Source of the DNA: Candidatus Riflebacteria bacterium HGW-Riflebacteria-2
GTDB lineage: Bacteria; Muiribacteriota; Ozemobacteria; Ozemobacterales; Ozemobacteraceae
Direction: 5' to 3'
Length of the DNA: 57,229 nucleotides
Assembly (NCBI GenBank): GCA_002839435.1
Contig: PGYA01000028.1
Span: forward strand, 1 to 57,229
Within the stretch, counting starts at the first letter, position 1. Every line of letters begins with the position of its first letter. Below the pieces are notes generated by a model, which saw only the letters and a program-made list of their open reading frames with translations, searched no databases and was not told the DNA's origin. The position numbers and the translations under genes were made by a program. This document shows positions 8,321-16,793 of this stretch, piece by piece.

Positions 8321-9382
8321 TTGAACAAATATAACCTGACCAGGCGAATCGGCTCAATCGTTATTGGCTGCGGCGTTGCTATCTTGTGCTGCTGTCAGGC
8401 CAACGCTGCAATCATAATGCCTTCGGCAAAGGACCAGATCACCGCCCTCAAGTCCACTGTACTTATCAACAGCAGCGAAATAAAGGCCGACTGCCTTATA
8501 AAAAGCGAAGCAAGCCCTGAACTGCGCGAAAACCTTGCGGCAATTCAACTTGGGCATATCCCCGACCCTCTCGGCGAACTGGTTCTTGCCGGATCTGATA
8601 TTGAGCGCAAACTTGGCAGTCTTGCCAGCCGGCTTTCCATCCCCGACCACGTCACCATACGCAGAGCAGGAGCGATGCTCAAGGGCGCTGATATAGCTGA
8701 GCGCATCACCTCGCTCTGCAAAGGCCCAGACGCTGAAGACCTGGCTGTCGACCTGTCACGCGTGCCGACCAACATAGTTCTGCCCGGCGCCCTACAAAAC
8801 TGGGAAATAAACACCAACTCAGACAACATTCTTGGCATGCGTCTTTTCGTGCTGACGGCACAAACCGACGGCGGCCCTTTCCGCCAGCTGATACAGGTTC
8901 GCGTCAGCCGAATCGTCGAAGCCGCTGAACTCACGAGGCTGGCCCGACCCGGCGAAACGATCAACAACAATATGATCAGAAGAAAGCAGGTCGAAGTAAA
9001 GAGCGACCAGAGCAATATTCCGGTAACCTATGCCGAAGCTGTGGGAAAATGCCTCGGCCGCTTCAAATCAGCCGGAACCGTTTTGCGCAGTAGCGACCTG
9101 TCAACTGGTTCCGGTAACATCTGCAAAAGCAGTGACAAATCAGACAGTAACCTCAGAAGTGAAAGTTTCGTTAAGGTGGCAAAGCGTGACTCCTGGGTCA
9201 TCAAGCCCGGAGAAAATGTTGATTTTCATTTCAACAGCGGCACGCTGTCGCTCAAGATTCCTGCCCGGGCAGTTCAGGGCGGCAGTGAAGGCGACGAAAT
9301 CACCCTGATAAACTTGCAGAACCAGCGCCGGATACGTGGCGTAATAAAAGAAAAAGGCAGGGTAGAATATGCACAGAATTAG
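8321..9382 (+). CDS. flgA: FlgA-like P-ring assembly chaperone
   Basis: Periplasmic chaperone needed for FlgI polymerisation into the P ring. The 353-residue product starts at TTG 8321, 11 bases after flgG, and has a signal peptide (hydrophobic about 12-29, with CCC near 22-25, cleavage near A30). It is longer than enteric FlgA (about 219 residues) because of an extra N-terminal region of about 130 residues. The C-terminal part holds a SAF-like beta-clip domain (about 210-290, ending WVIKPGENVDF) and the terminal VQGGSEGDEITLINLQ motif typical of FlgA. The last 14 bases overlap flgH. The client gene flgI lies 11 kb away. Confidence 0.88.
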   Translation: MNKYNLTRRIGSIVIGCGVAILCCCQANAAIIMPSAKDQITALKSTVLINSSEIKADCLIKSEASPELRENLAAIQLGHIPDPLGELVLAGSDIERKLGSLASRLSIPDHVTIRRAGAMLKGADIAERITSLCKGPDAEDLAVDLSRVPTNIVLPGALQNWEINTNSDNILGMRLFVLTAQTDGGPFRQLIQVRVSRIVEAAELTRLARPGETINNNMIRRKQVEVKSDQSNIPVTYAEAVGKCLGRFKSAGTVLRSSDLSTGSGNICKSSDKSDSNLRSESFVKVAKRDSWVIKPGENVDFHFNSGTLSLKIPARAVQGGSEGDEITLINLQNQRRIRGVIKEKGRVEYAQN

Positions 9383-9962
9383 AATTTTGCTGGCTTTGTG
9401 CCTGATGATGATTGTAGCCAGTGGTCTATCGGCTAACTCTCTGTGGTTGAGTGGCAACGATCTCTATTCGTCTAAAAATGCACGCGAATACCAGCCCGGT
9501 GACATAATCACCATTGTAATTTCAGAAGAATCCAACGCTCAGTCGAAAGCTACCACCAGCACTCAGAAGGAAAGCATAAACGAAGTATCTACCGGACCTG
9601 AAATTCCTATCGTTAAGAACCTGGTAAAGAATTTCGTCGGCAAAACCGAGTCTAACACTGAATTTGACGGTGAGGGCACAACGACCCGTTCAGGCAAACT
9701 CACCGGCACAATCACCGCTACCGTACTCGAAGTGCTCGCTAACGGCAATCTGCTCGTTGAAGGCAGTCGTTCGATTGTGGTCAACCGTGAAACCCAGATC
9801 ATGAAAGTTCGTGGCGTCGCCCGCCCTCGCGATATAGACGGCAACAACGTAATTAATTCCAAACTCCTAGCCGATGCCCAGATCAAATTTGACGGCAGAG
9901 GCGTTGTCGGCAGAGTTAACCGCCCCGGTATCGTCACCAGACTGTTTCAGAGCGTGCTGTAA
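9369..9962 (+). CDS. flgH: FlgH, flagellar L-ring protein
   Basis: Forms the outer-membrane L ring around the rod. The 197-residue protein shows the family motifs SLWLSG, ARxYQPGDIITIVISE (about 38-55), a central FDGEGTTTRSGKLTGTITATV region (about 96-118) and the C-terminal GRVNRPGIVTRLFQ end. The N-terminus is a signal peptide (about 1-22) but I see no lipobox cysteine: the cleavage region reads VASGLSANS. FlgH of Proteobacteria is a lipoprotein, so this copy is probably a plain secreted protein. It overlaps flgA by 14 bases and is followed by a strong terminator. Confidence 0.93.
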   Translation: MHRIRILLALCLMMIVASGLSANSLWLSGNDLYSSKNAREYQPGDIITIVISEESNAQSKATTSTQKESINEVSTGPEIPIVKNLVKNFVGKTESNTEFDGEGTTTRSGKLTGTITATVLEVLANGNLLVEGSRSIVVNRETQIMKVRGVARPRDIDGNNVINSKLLADAQIKFDGRGVVGRVNRPGIVTRLFQSVL

Positions 9963-9994
9963 ACTTTTTATACGCACATAATAAGTTAATCTAA

Positions 9995-10026
9995 AATAAC
10001 CGCCCGATACGGGCGGTTATTTTTTT
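9995..10026 (+). terminator. Rho-independent terminator after flgH
   Basis: AATAACCGCCC (9995-10005) and GGGCGGTTATT (10011-10021) form a perfect 11-bp stem with a 5-base loop, followed by an uninterrupted T run to 10026. It ends the first flagellar block. Confidence 0.93.
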
Positions 10027-10033
10027 GCACCAG

Positions 10034-10078
10034 ATTGTGCACAATACATTGAAATTACATCAGCAAATCTGCTATAAA
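10034..10078 (+). promoter_or_regulatory. Promoter and palindromic operator candidate of the carbamoyltransferase cassette
   Basis: TTGAAA (10049-10054) and TATAAA (10073-10078) are 18 bases apart and would start transcription near 10085, ahead of the ATG at 10106. The 12-bp perfect palindrome ATTGTGCACAAT (10034-10045) sits immediately upstream of the -35 box, where a regulator dimer could bind. Confidence 0.55.
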
Positions 10079-10105
10079 TTTACATACGTGTGAAGGAACA
10101 TCCTG

Positions 10106-11935
10106 ATGTATATCCTAGGGATCTCAGCCTATTACCATGACTCTGCCGCATGCCTTGTGCATAACGGCAAGATCGTCGCGGCTGCACAGGAAGAGCGCTT
10201 TACCCGCATAAAACATGACAGCAGCTTTCCTTTGCACGCGGTAAAATATTGTCTGAATAGTGCTGGCATCGGCATGCAGCAGGTCAACATTCTGGTGTTC
10301 TATGAAAAGCCTTTTATCAAGTTCGAAAGGCTTCTCAAAACTTACTTAAGCTTCGCACCGGCCGGACTCAGCTCATTTTTTCATTCCATGCCACTCTGGA
10401 TCAAGGACAGACTGTTCATGAAGTCAGAGATTGCCCGGCTGGTCAAAGAAAGCTTCGGCAATCTGCCAGAACAAATCTTCTTTTACAAACATCACCGCTC
10501 GCACGCGGCATCAGCTTTTTTTCCCTCGCCATTTGAAGAAGCAGCAGTTCTCTGCCTTGACGGAGTCGGTGAATGGGCAACCACTACCGCCTGGCAAGCC
10601 AGCGGCAGCAGCTTAAAGCAACTCTGGGAGATCAGGTTTCCTCATTCACTCGGGCTTCTATATTCTGCTTTTACGGTTTATGCCGGCTTCAAGGTCAACA
10701 GCGGCGAATACAAGCTGATGGGACTGGCTCCATACGGAAAGCCTTTGTATAAGCAGCTGATTCTCGACAATCTCATCGATGTCAAGTCAGATGGCACCTT
10801 TCGCCTGAACATGGATTACTTTGACTATTGCACCGGTCTTAGCATGTTCAACGACCGCTTCTGCCAACTTTTTGGCGGCGCAGCGAAGAGACCTGACGAG
10901 CAAACGGGCGAACGCGAGATGAATCTGGCAAGATCGGTTCAGGAGGTCTGCGAAGAGGTCGTGCTGAAGCTGGGCACGAGCCTGCATGCCGAGACCGGGC
11001 GCGAAAACCTGTGCATGGCGGGCGGCGTAGCGCTCAACTGCGTGGCCAACGGCCGCCTGTTGCGCGAAGGCCCGTTCAAATCAATCTGGATCCAGCCAGC
11101 GGCCGGCGATGCCGGCGGGGCTGCCGGAGCAGCACTTGGCGTCTGGTTCGAGCACCTCAAAAATCAGCGCAAACCTGAAGCGCCAGACATGATGCAGGGC
11201 TGCTACCTTGGCCCGGCCTTCACCAACGCCGAAATTAAATCCTTTCTCGACCAGCACGCGATTCCTTATACGCAAATCGACGATTCGCCGCTGTTTGAAA
11301 AAATCGCCAGCGATCTCGAAGCCGAAAAGGTCATCGGCTGGTTTTGCGGCCGCATGGAATACGGCCCGCGTGCGCTTGGCGCCCGCAGCATAATCGGCGA
11401 TGCGCGTTCAAAAAAAATGCAGAAGGTGATGAACCTCAAAATCAAGTTTCGCGAGTCATTCAGACCTTTTGCGCCATCAGTTCTGCGCGAACGCCTCTCA
11501 GACTATTTTGAGCTCGCCAGCGACACACCATACATGCTGCTGACAGCACAGGTAAAGAAAGAGCGCATGTATGAACTGAGTAAAGAGCAGCGAACTCTTA
11601 CCGGCCTTGACCTGCTTAATGTAGCAAGATCCGAAATTCCGGCAATAACCCACGTCGATGGCTCGGCTCGAATTCAGTCAGTTCATCCAGACACCAACCC
11701 GCGCTATCACACTATGATAAAGGCATTTGAGCAGAAAACCGGCTGCGGCGTAATAGTGAACACCTCATTTAATGTGCGCGGCGAACCTATTGTCTGCACG
11801 CCTGTCGATGCCTACAAATGCTTCATGCGCACCGAAATGGACAGCCTTGTGCTCGAGAACTTCTATCTTAGCAAAGAAGATCAGCCAAAAGAAATAATAG
11901 AGAAACTGGGACTTGAAACCTTTGCACCCGACTGA
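10106..11935 (+). CDS. Carbamoyltransferase, NodU/CmcH/TobZ type
   Basis: Transfers a carbamoyl group from carbamoyl phosphate, via a carbamoyl-adenylate, to a hydroxyl of a small molecule or sugar. The 609 residues show the two-domain layout: an N-terminal Kae1-like domain with ISAYYHDSAACL (about 6-17), QEERFTR, and the metal-binding HHRSHAASAF (129-138); a GEYKLMGLAPYG segment (about 199-210); and a C-terminal YrdC-like domain with GRMEYGPRALGARSI (about 416-430) and VNTSFNVRGEPI (about 551-562). RBS AAGGA (10093-10097) precedes the ATG. It heads a cassette with SxtJ-like and DUF5989-like membrane proteins and an SGNH hydrolase. The substrate cannot be read from sequence; a surface glycan or lipid is a reasonable guess. 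Confidence 0.92.
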   Translation: MYILGISAYYHDSAACLVHNGKIVAAAQEERFTRIKHDSSFPLHAVKYCLNSAGIGMQQVNILVFYEKPFIKFERLLKTYLSFAPAGLSSFFHSMPLWIKDRLFMKSEIARLVKESFGNLPEQIFFYKHHRSHAASAFFPSPFEEAAVLCLDGVGEWATTTAWQASGSSLKQLWEIRFPHSLGLLYSAFTVYAGFKVNSGEYKLMGLAPYGKPLYKQLILDNLIDVKSDGTFRLNMDYFDYCTGLSMFNDRFCQLFGGAAKRPDEQTGEREMNLARSVQEVCEEVVLKLGTSLHAETGRENLCMAGGVALNCVANGRLLREGPFKSIWIQPAAGDAGGAAGAALGVWFEHLKNQRKPEAPDMMQGCYLGPAFTNAEIKSFLDQHAIPYTQIDDSPLFEKIASDLEAEKVIGWFCGRMEYGPRALGARSIIGDARSKKMQKVMNLKIKFRESFRPFAPSVLRERLSDYFELASDTPYMLLTAQVKKERMYELSKEQRTLTGLDLLNVARSEIPAITHVDGSARIQSVHPDTNPRYHTMIKAFEQKTGCGVIVNTSFNVRGEPIVCTPVDAYKCFMRTEMDSLVLENFYLSKEDQPKEIIEKLGLETFAPD

Positions 11936-11939
11936 ACAA

Positions 11940-12350
11940 ATGACAACTGAAGCCCTGTCTGGCACAAGCGAACGCAGCAGTGAACTGCGCAATTTTGGCT
12001 TGCTGGTCGGAACCGCATTTCTTGCAATAGGTCTCTGGCCTCTACTTCGCCAGGCCGATGCCAGAACCTGGGCTCTCGTTCTGGCAACCTGTCTCATACT
12101 GCCGGCTTTGCTCAAGCCTGACTGGCTGCAATTTCCGCATGCCGCCTGGCTAAAAATCGGCACCGCACTCGGCTGGTTCAATACCAGACTCATTCTCGGC
12201 ATACTCTATATAGTAGCCATAGTTCCAATCGCTCTGATTCTGCGCATCAGCGGCAAAACTCCGCTACAGCTGAAAATCGACAAAAATGCGCTGAGTTATC
12301 GCGAGCAACCAGATTCTGATGACGATCAGAACCTTACTCAGCAATCTTAA
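11940..12350 (+). CDS. SxtJ-like integral membrane protein
   Basis: Small membrane protein of 136 residues resembling the SxtJ family, whose members commonly sit beside NodU-type carbamoyltransferases (as in saxitoxin clusters); function unknown. Residues about 15-37 and 41-58 form two hydrophobic segments and about 74-102 a third, with the RNFGLLVG start and W-rich connecting loops typical of the family. The ATG at 11940 lies five bases after the carbamoyltransferase stop. A TTG at 11913 would add nine residues and overlap the previous gene; neither start has a strong ribosome binding site. Confidence 0.75.
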   Translation: MTTEALSGTSERSSELRNFGLLVGTAFLAIGLWPLLRQADARTWALVLATCLILPALLKPDWLQFPHAAWLKIGTALGWFNTRLILGILYIVAIVPIALILRISGKTPLQLKIDKNALSYREQPDSDDDQNLTQQS

Positions 12351-12366
12351 ACAGAGGACAACACAA

Positions 12367-12546
12367 TTGAATAATCTCGAAAAAACAACAACCAGAATGG
12401 CAACAATCGCCGAACTGCTCGGTTTCTTATGGAAGAAAAAGCAGTGGTGGCTGCTGCCGATAGTCATCAGCCTGCTGATGCTCGGCATTCTGCTCACCCT
12501 TGCCAGCTCCTCACCCCTCGGCACATTTATGTATACAATATTCTAA
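12367..12546 (+). CDS. DUF5989-like small membrane protein
   Basis: A 59-residue protein starting at TTG 12367, eight bases after AGAGGA (12353-12358). The sequence reads AELLGFLWKKKQWWLLP followed by one long hydrophobic helix and SSPLGTFMYTIF, the pattern of DUF5989 proteins that accompany SxtJ and carbamoyltransferases. Role unknown; likely an accessory subunit in the inner membrane. An earlier ATG at 12319 lies inside the sxtJ-like gene and is less likely. Confidence 0.72.
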   Translation: MNNLEKTTTRMATIAELLGFLWKKKQWWLLPIVISLLMLGILLTLASSSPLGTFMYTIF

Positions 12547-12550
12547 CTTC

Positions 12551-12620
12551 GTGCTCGTGCTCGTGCTCGTGCTCGTAATCGTAATCGAATGAGCTTTCAA
12601 CTTGAAATCGCGCGCGCGCG
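12551..12620. repeat. Hexanucleotide tandem repeat and CG dinucleotide run
   Basis: Four copies of GTGCTC (12551-12574) are followed by two copies of GTAATC (12575-12586), and six CG units run at 12609-12620. This fills most of the gap between the DUF5989-like gene and the SGNH/TPR gene. Such runs slip during replication and CG runs can form Z-DNA; no gene or promoter is visible in them. Confidence 0.85.
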
Positions 12621-12659
12621 CCTGCATGAATAATTTCCGGCAATGAATCATGGACTAAT

Positions 12660-15041
12660 ATGGGTTTGTTGAAAAAAATAACGCTGGCAATATTACTGTT
12701 GATTGTTCTTCCGGTGCTCCTGCTGGGCCTGGCGGAACTGGCCTGTCATGCAGTCGGCATCGGTTACCCGACCAGCCTGTTCATAAAAGACAGCATGCCG
12801 GACGGAACGCCTTGTCTACGCATCAATTACCAGGCTGCCCGTCGTTTTTTTCCGGGAAATCTGGCGCGCCGGCCGCTGCCAGAGATCATGCCTGCGGTCA
12901 AGCCGGCAAAGCGACTGCGCATTTTTGTTCTGGGCGAATCGGCAGCCCGCGGCGAGAAGCTTGCTGACTTTTCTTTCGCACGTATGCTCGAGGCCGCACT
13001 CAACAAAGGCTCGTCTGAGCAGGTTGCCGAAGTCATCAATACCGGGATTCCGGCAATAAACAGCTGGGTACTGCGCGAATTCTGCCGGGAAATCGTCAAT
13101 TATCAACCTGACGCACTGGTTATTTATGCCGGTCACAACGAATTCATCGGGCCATACGGCCCGGCCAGCGTCTTCGGTCTGGCAAAGAATCGAAATGCCG
13201 CCCTTACTGGCATCTGGGCATCTTCTCTGCGTATTATTCAGGCGCTTAAAAGCGACCGGATGCCGACAGAACTTACTAAGGGCTGGCAGGGGCTCGAAAT
13301 GTTCCTTAAGAACAGTATTCCGGCCGACAGCCCGTTTGTGAAAGAGTGCCTCGCCAACTGGCAGGCAAATATGTCAGATATCTGCAAGCTGGCGCAAGAA
13401 CGCGGAATACCTGTCGTCTGGTGCCAGGTGCCGGTCAACCATAAAGACTGCCCACCCTTCATGTCTGATACCAGAGGCCTCAATCAGGCTGATCTCGACA
13501 AAATCAAAACTTTTGGCGAAAAAGTCAGTGAAGGCGACACTTCCACCGCCGCCCAGCTGGCCAAAGAACTTGAAAATACAGCAAAAAATAATGCTCTTTA
13601 TAACTACCTGGCCGCGCTTCTGAATAATGGCACAGGCGACAGGAAGCTTGCGAGAGAACTATTCAAAAAAGCTGTCGATCTTGATTGTTTCAGAGTGAGA
13701 ACCACCGACGCGTTTAACATTGCCGCCCAGAAAATAGCACAAAGCTATGGCGCCGAAACAGTTCTCTTAGCCAATCTTTTTGCCGAAAAATCAGCCGAAC
13801 AGACAACAGGTAAAAATCTTATCTACGACCATGTCCATCTGACGTTCAGAGGGCACTATCTCGTCGCCCGCAGTGTTTATTGGGCGATGGTCGAAACACC
13901 TTTAAAGAACAAACTACCGCCTGGGTTCTCCTTTCCCGATGAAAAAGAAATGCTGGAGCTGCTGGGATACAGCAATGCCGATGCCATAGCCAATTTAGAA
14001 CATATTATCAGCAGTATGAGCAGACCGCCATTCACCCTGCAGTACAATCATGCCCGGCAGCTGGCGGATCTAGCGAAAGAGCTGGCAGAGTTGCAGCAGC
14101 GAAGCGACCAAGTCAGTGCTACCGCAGTCTCCCGCGTAGCACTCGACCGCCAGCCATATAATCATCGAAGCGCAGCGCGTCTGGCCATGCGGCTCAACGA
14201 CCAGCCGCAGGCAGCCACAAATCTGTTTGAACAATCGCTTAAGCTGAACCCATTCAACATTGACACCCTCAACAACCTGGCATCTTTGCAGATACAACAG
14301 AACCAGCTGGCAGAAGCAGAAACGCTACTTAAAAGGGCACTTGATCTGGCCCCGGGCTTTGCCCAGGCTTATTTCAACCTTGGCTTGATTGCCGCTGCCC
14401 GCAAAGACACAACCTTGGCGGCAGCGCACTACAAAACTGCGGCAGCGGCCGATCCCGCCATGTTTCTGGCCTTACGCAACCTTGGCAATCTGCACTTTCG
14501 CAACCGCGAGTTTGCACAGGCCAAGAGCACATATGAAATGGCAGCAGCAGCAGCGCCGGAAGACATGCCGTCACAGCTGGGAATTGGCAACTGCCTCATG
14601 GAAATGCAAGAGCCAACGATGGCAGTAGAGATGTATAAAAGGGCTGCCGAAGCTTTTGCTGATTCTCCCCTGCCCCGTTACAGCCTCGGCAAAGCTCTTG
14701 AAAGCTCGGGCAAGCCAGCCGAAGCCGCCAGACCCTACGAAGAAGCGGCAAAACTTGGGCACCTGCCTTCCCTGCAACAGCTGATCAATCTTCAGCTTTC
14801 AGAAAAAATCACGCTCAACTCCGAACATTTTGCCAAACTCTGCCTGCTCGGCTGCGAAATGACTGATTTCAAAGACCCATGGTTCAACCAGACCCTGGCC
14901 ATTTCGCACGCGCAGCGCGGCGAACTCGATGAAGCACTCGGCATTCTGCACCGCGCCGCCGCCCTGGCCCAAGAACAAGGCAAGAATGAACTCCTGCGGG
15001 AAATAGAAGCCAACATAGAATTGATCACCACTTCCAGATAA
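12660..15041 (+). CDS. SGNH-hydrolase-like protein with C-terminal TPR repeats
   Basis: A 793-residue envelope protein. Residues about 6-27 form an N-terminal membrane anchor or signal. Residues about 85-405 carry an SGNH/GDSL hydrolase fold: block I as LGESAARG with Ser94, block III as GHNEF (158-162), and the catalytic pair DHVH (D390, H393). The SGNH family includes esterases and O-acetyl or carbohydrate modifying enzymes. Residues about 480-780 hold at least five TPR units (NPFNIDTLNNLASLQ and similar), for protein contacts. It closes the carbamoyltransferase cassette, so an esterase acting on the same product is plausible inference. No clear ribosome binding site precedes the ATG. Confidence 0.83.
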   Translation: MGLLKKITLAILLLIVLPVLLLGLAELACHAVGIGYPTSLFIKDSMPDGTPCLRINYQAARRFFPGNLARRPLPEIMPAVKPAKRLRIFVLGESAARGEKLADFSFARMLEAALNKGSSEQVAEVINTGIPAINSWVLREFCREIVNYQPDALVIYAGHNEFIGPYGPASVFGLAKNRNAALTGIWASSLRIIQALKSDRMPTELTKGWQGLEMFLKNSIPADSPFVKECLANWQANMSDICKLAQERGIPVVWCQVPVNHKDCPPFMSDTRGLNQADLDKIKTFGEKVSEGDTSTAAQLAKELENTAKNNALYNYLAALLNNGTGDRKLARELFKKAVDLDCFRVRTTDAFNIAAQKIAQSYGAETVLLANLFAEKSAEQTTGKNLIYDHVHLTFRGHYLVARSVYWAMVETPLKNKLPPGFSFPDEKEMLELLGYSNADAIANLEHIISSMSRPPFTLQYNHARQLADLAKELAELQQRSDQVSATAVSRVALDRQPYNHRSAARLAMRLNDQPQAATNLFEQSLKLNPFNIDTLNNLASLQIQQNQLAEAETLLKRALDLAPGFAQAYFNLGLIAAARKDTTLAAAHYKTAAAADPAMFLALRNLGNLHFRNREFAQAKSTYEMAAAAAPEDMPSQLGIGNCLMEMQEPTMAVEMYKRAAEAFADSPLPRYSLGKALESSGKPAEAARPYEEAAKLGHLPSLQQLINLQLSEKITLNSEHFAKLCLLGCEMTDFKDPWFNQTLAISHAQRGELDEALGILHRAAALAQEQGKNELLREIEANIELITTSR

Positions 15042-15106
15042 ATGATTTGATCAGCAGCCAGACTGTTTTTGCCCAGCTGCCGGTTTAAATCGAGTTTCTG
15101 GGGTTT

Positions 15107-15781
15107 TCAATCCTGGGCGATGTGCCAGTAGGGGTTGTTGATGAACGGGCTGGTAATGGCGCTTGAAATGGTTGTCGTCATCTCGAAAAACTTGTGTTCG
15201 CCGGTTTTTTCGTTTTTCGGATCGGCATTTATACGCAGGGTAACCAGCAGCATCGGCAGCGCCGAAGACAGGGGGTGCGCATACAGTTCGAACTTAGCGC
15301 CTTTGATATCTTTAAAGACCGTTTCGACACCGGCCACAGAGCGCACCAGGCATTTGCGGGCAGTGTCGATCCGATAGTTTACCTGTTCAGTTGCCGGTTG
15401 AGATGACCCTTCGGGCGTGTTATAGAGATGCTTGAAAAAATGAATTTCGCCGTCACTGATGATTACCGGAACAGCTTCGTTGCCTATGCTGAAGGCGTTT
15501 GCTTCGACAACTGGCATACGCAGAGCCGCGCGCTTCTGCGCCAGAGTAGCTGTGTCGGCTATCTGTGGGCTGGCCGAGCGAAAATCGCGACGCAGAAAAT
15601 TGATGGCATAACGCGCTCCCTGTAGTTCCTGCAGGTCAACATCGCCTCGGCTGCGCTGTTTGCTGACATAAGAAAAAACCTGATAGGCAGAAAACATCAA
15701 CAACGTGGCGAGGGCAACGCCAATAACCGCTTCTACCAGCGTGAAGCCTCTTTGTTTATCTGCAGGCCCAGTCAGCATCAA
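15107..15781 (-). CDS. Prepilin-like protein, GspJ/PilW type
   Basis: Minor pilin or pseudopilin of 224 residues. The N-terminus has the class III prepilin site RG|FTLVE with Glu at +5, followed by a hydrophobic helix (about 14-32), so it should be cut and methylated by a PilD-type peptidase. The soluble part includes YAINFLRRDFRSASP (about 57-71), the region after which GspJ/PilW proteins are recognised. It is the last gene of the five-gene minus-strand operon; its ATG overlaps the stop of the preceding prepilin by four bases. Whether it serves the pilus or a type II-like system cannot be decided here; no other type II genes are visible. Confidence 0.85.
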   Translation of the reverse strand: MMLTGPADKQRGFTLVEAVIGVALATLLMFSAYQVFSYVSKQRSRGDVDLQELQGARYAINFLRRDFRSASPQIADTATLAQKRAALRMPVVEANAFSIGNEAVPVIISDGEIHFFKHLYNTPEGSSQPATEQVNYRIDTARKCLVRSVAGVETVFKDIKGAKFELYAHPLSSALPMLLVTLRINADPKNEKTGEHKFFEMTTTISSAITSPFINNPYWHIAQD

Positions 15782-16326
15782 TAGATCTCACTTTCGTCAA
15801 AAAGCAGGGTTGACAGCGTCAATTTTCGCATTCGATCAGGCTCTGCTCCAATAGTTTCTATGCGTTCGGGAGTTTTGTTCTCGTTCCAGTAGACATCGAC
15901 TGTCAGCTTGCGCATGAATCTGGCGTTTGGAATACCGGCAGGTAGCGGGGCAATACTAATTTTACGATAAAACCAGGCCTTGCTGTATTCAGCCGGGTAT
16001 GTTCTGGTTTGCGGTTGCCATCCTGATGAGTTATGAAATGGTATCTTAACAGACTGGCTGGTATCTGGATCAACCAGAGAGCCTTCAAATATCTGAACTC
16101 CGCTACCCGTAGCTTCTGACAGTGGAATCGACTGAACAAGCTCAAGGGTCTCCTGAGCAATCTGCAACGCCCGCAGGTAGTTTTCGGCTTTGCTGGTTTC
16201 GACTCTGGTCGTAGAGGCAAAATAGATAAGACCACCAAAAAAAACCAGACCAACGCCGGTTGCTACTACAATTTCAACAAAAGAAAAGCCGCCGCGCCGG
16301 GCGCCAGAGCATTTTTTACTCTTCAT
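15778..16326 (-). CDS. Prepilin-like protein, GspI/PilV type
   Basis: Minor pilin candidate of 182 residues with the cleavage motif GG|FSFVE near residue 13 and Glu at +5, followed by a hydrophobic helix to about residue 35. The segment ALQIAQETLELVQSIP (about 54-69) resembles the PilV/GspI helix after the transmembrane part. Its start overlaps the end of the upstream gene and its stop overlaps the next prepilin by four bases each, indicating tight co-translation. Such proteins cap or initiate the pilus fibre in known systems. Confidence 0.85.
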   Translation of the reverse strand: MKSKKCSGARRGGFSFVEIVVATGVGLVFFGGLIYFASTTRVETSKAENYLRALQIAQETLELVQSIPLSEATGSGVQIFEGSLVDPDTSQSVKIPFHNSSGWQPQTRTYPAEYSKAWFYRKISIAPLPAGIPNARFMRKLTVDVYWNENKTPERIETIGAEPDRMRKLTLSTLLFDESEIY

Positions 16327-16793
16327 TGCAGCCCCCCGTTATTCAGCTGAGGCTTTTCATAGTTTCTGGCCATGGCCTGCTGCGCTTCAAAGGCAGCAAG
16401 TTCGGCCACCTGAAATTGCCTGATTTTTCTGATTGCTGTTCTGGTTACTTCAGGCTGCTGCGGTATCATGTAATCAAGCGGCAGCTTGTGAAAATTGAGT
16501 GAAAACGGTCGGTTTCCGGGGAACAGCTCATTCGGAAGATTGCCAAAACTCGGTTTGAGCTGTTTTGTCGAGATTTCGCCAGTTGAGGATTGATCGTCTT
16601 CTCCTTTCGAGTTATTCCACGAAAAGCGTTTCGTTCCATAGCGAATGACCTTGCTGCCAGGCTTTGTTTCACCATCTGACTGTGGCAGTCGTCTGGCGAT
16701 GTAAGGTGCAGCGACAAGAAGCGTTAAAACAAACGACACGACTACCACTCTTATGACGATTTTTTTCAAAGCGGGGTCATTGAGCATAATCAA
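16323..16793 (-). CDS. Small bitopic membrane protein of the minor-pilin operon
   Basis: A 156-residue protein with one hydrophobic helix (about 11-30) and a polar, extracytoplasmic tail rich in Pro, Ser and Gln. There is no prepilin cleavage motif, so it is not a standard pseudopilin. I recognise no family. It overlaps the PilX/GspK-like gene by 17 bases and the PilV-like gene by four, a position where many pilus operons hold PilW- or GspL/PilN-type helper genes. A structural or anchoring role in the minor-pilin complex is inference. Confidence 0.6.
   Translation of the reverse strand: MIMLNDPALKKIVIRVVVVSFVLTLLVAAPYIARRLPQSDGETKPGSKVIRYGTKRFSWNNSKGEDDQSSTGEISTKQLKPSFGNLPNELFPGNRPFSLNFHKLPLDYMIPQQPEVTRTAIRKIRQFQVAELAAFEAQQAMARNYEKPQLNNGGLQ

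Noticed and set aside
12551..12586. Hexamer array as a CRISPR-like or integron-type repeat
   Set aside because: Units are six bases with no spacers and no nearby cas or integrase genes; it is a simple tandem repeat.
15042..15106. Possible terminator between the SGNH/TPR gene and the convergent prepilin gene
   Set aside because: I could find no stem of useful length followed by a T run; the 64-base gap shows no feature I can support.
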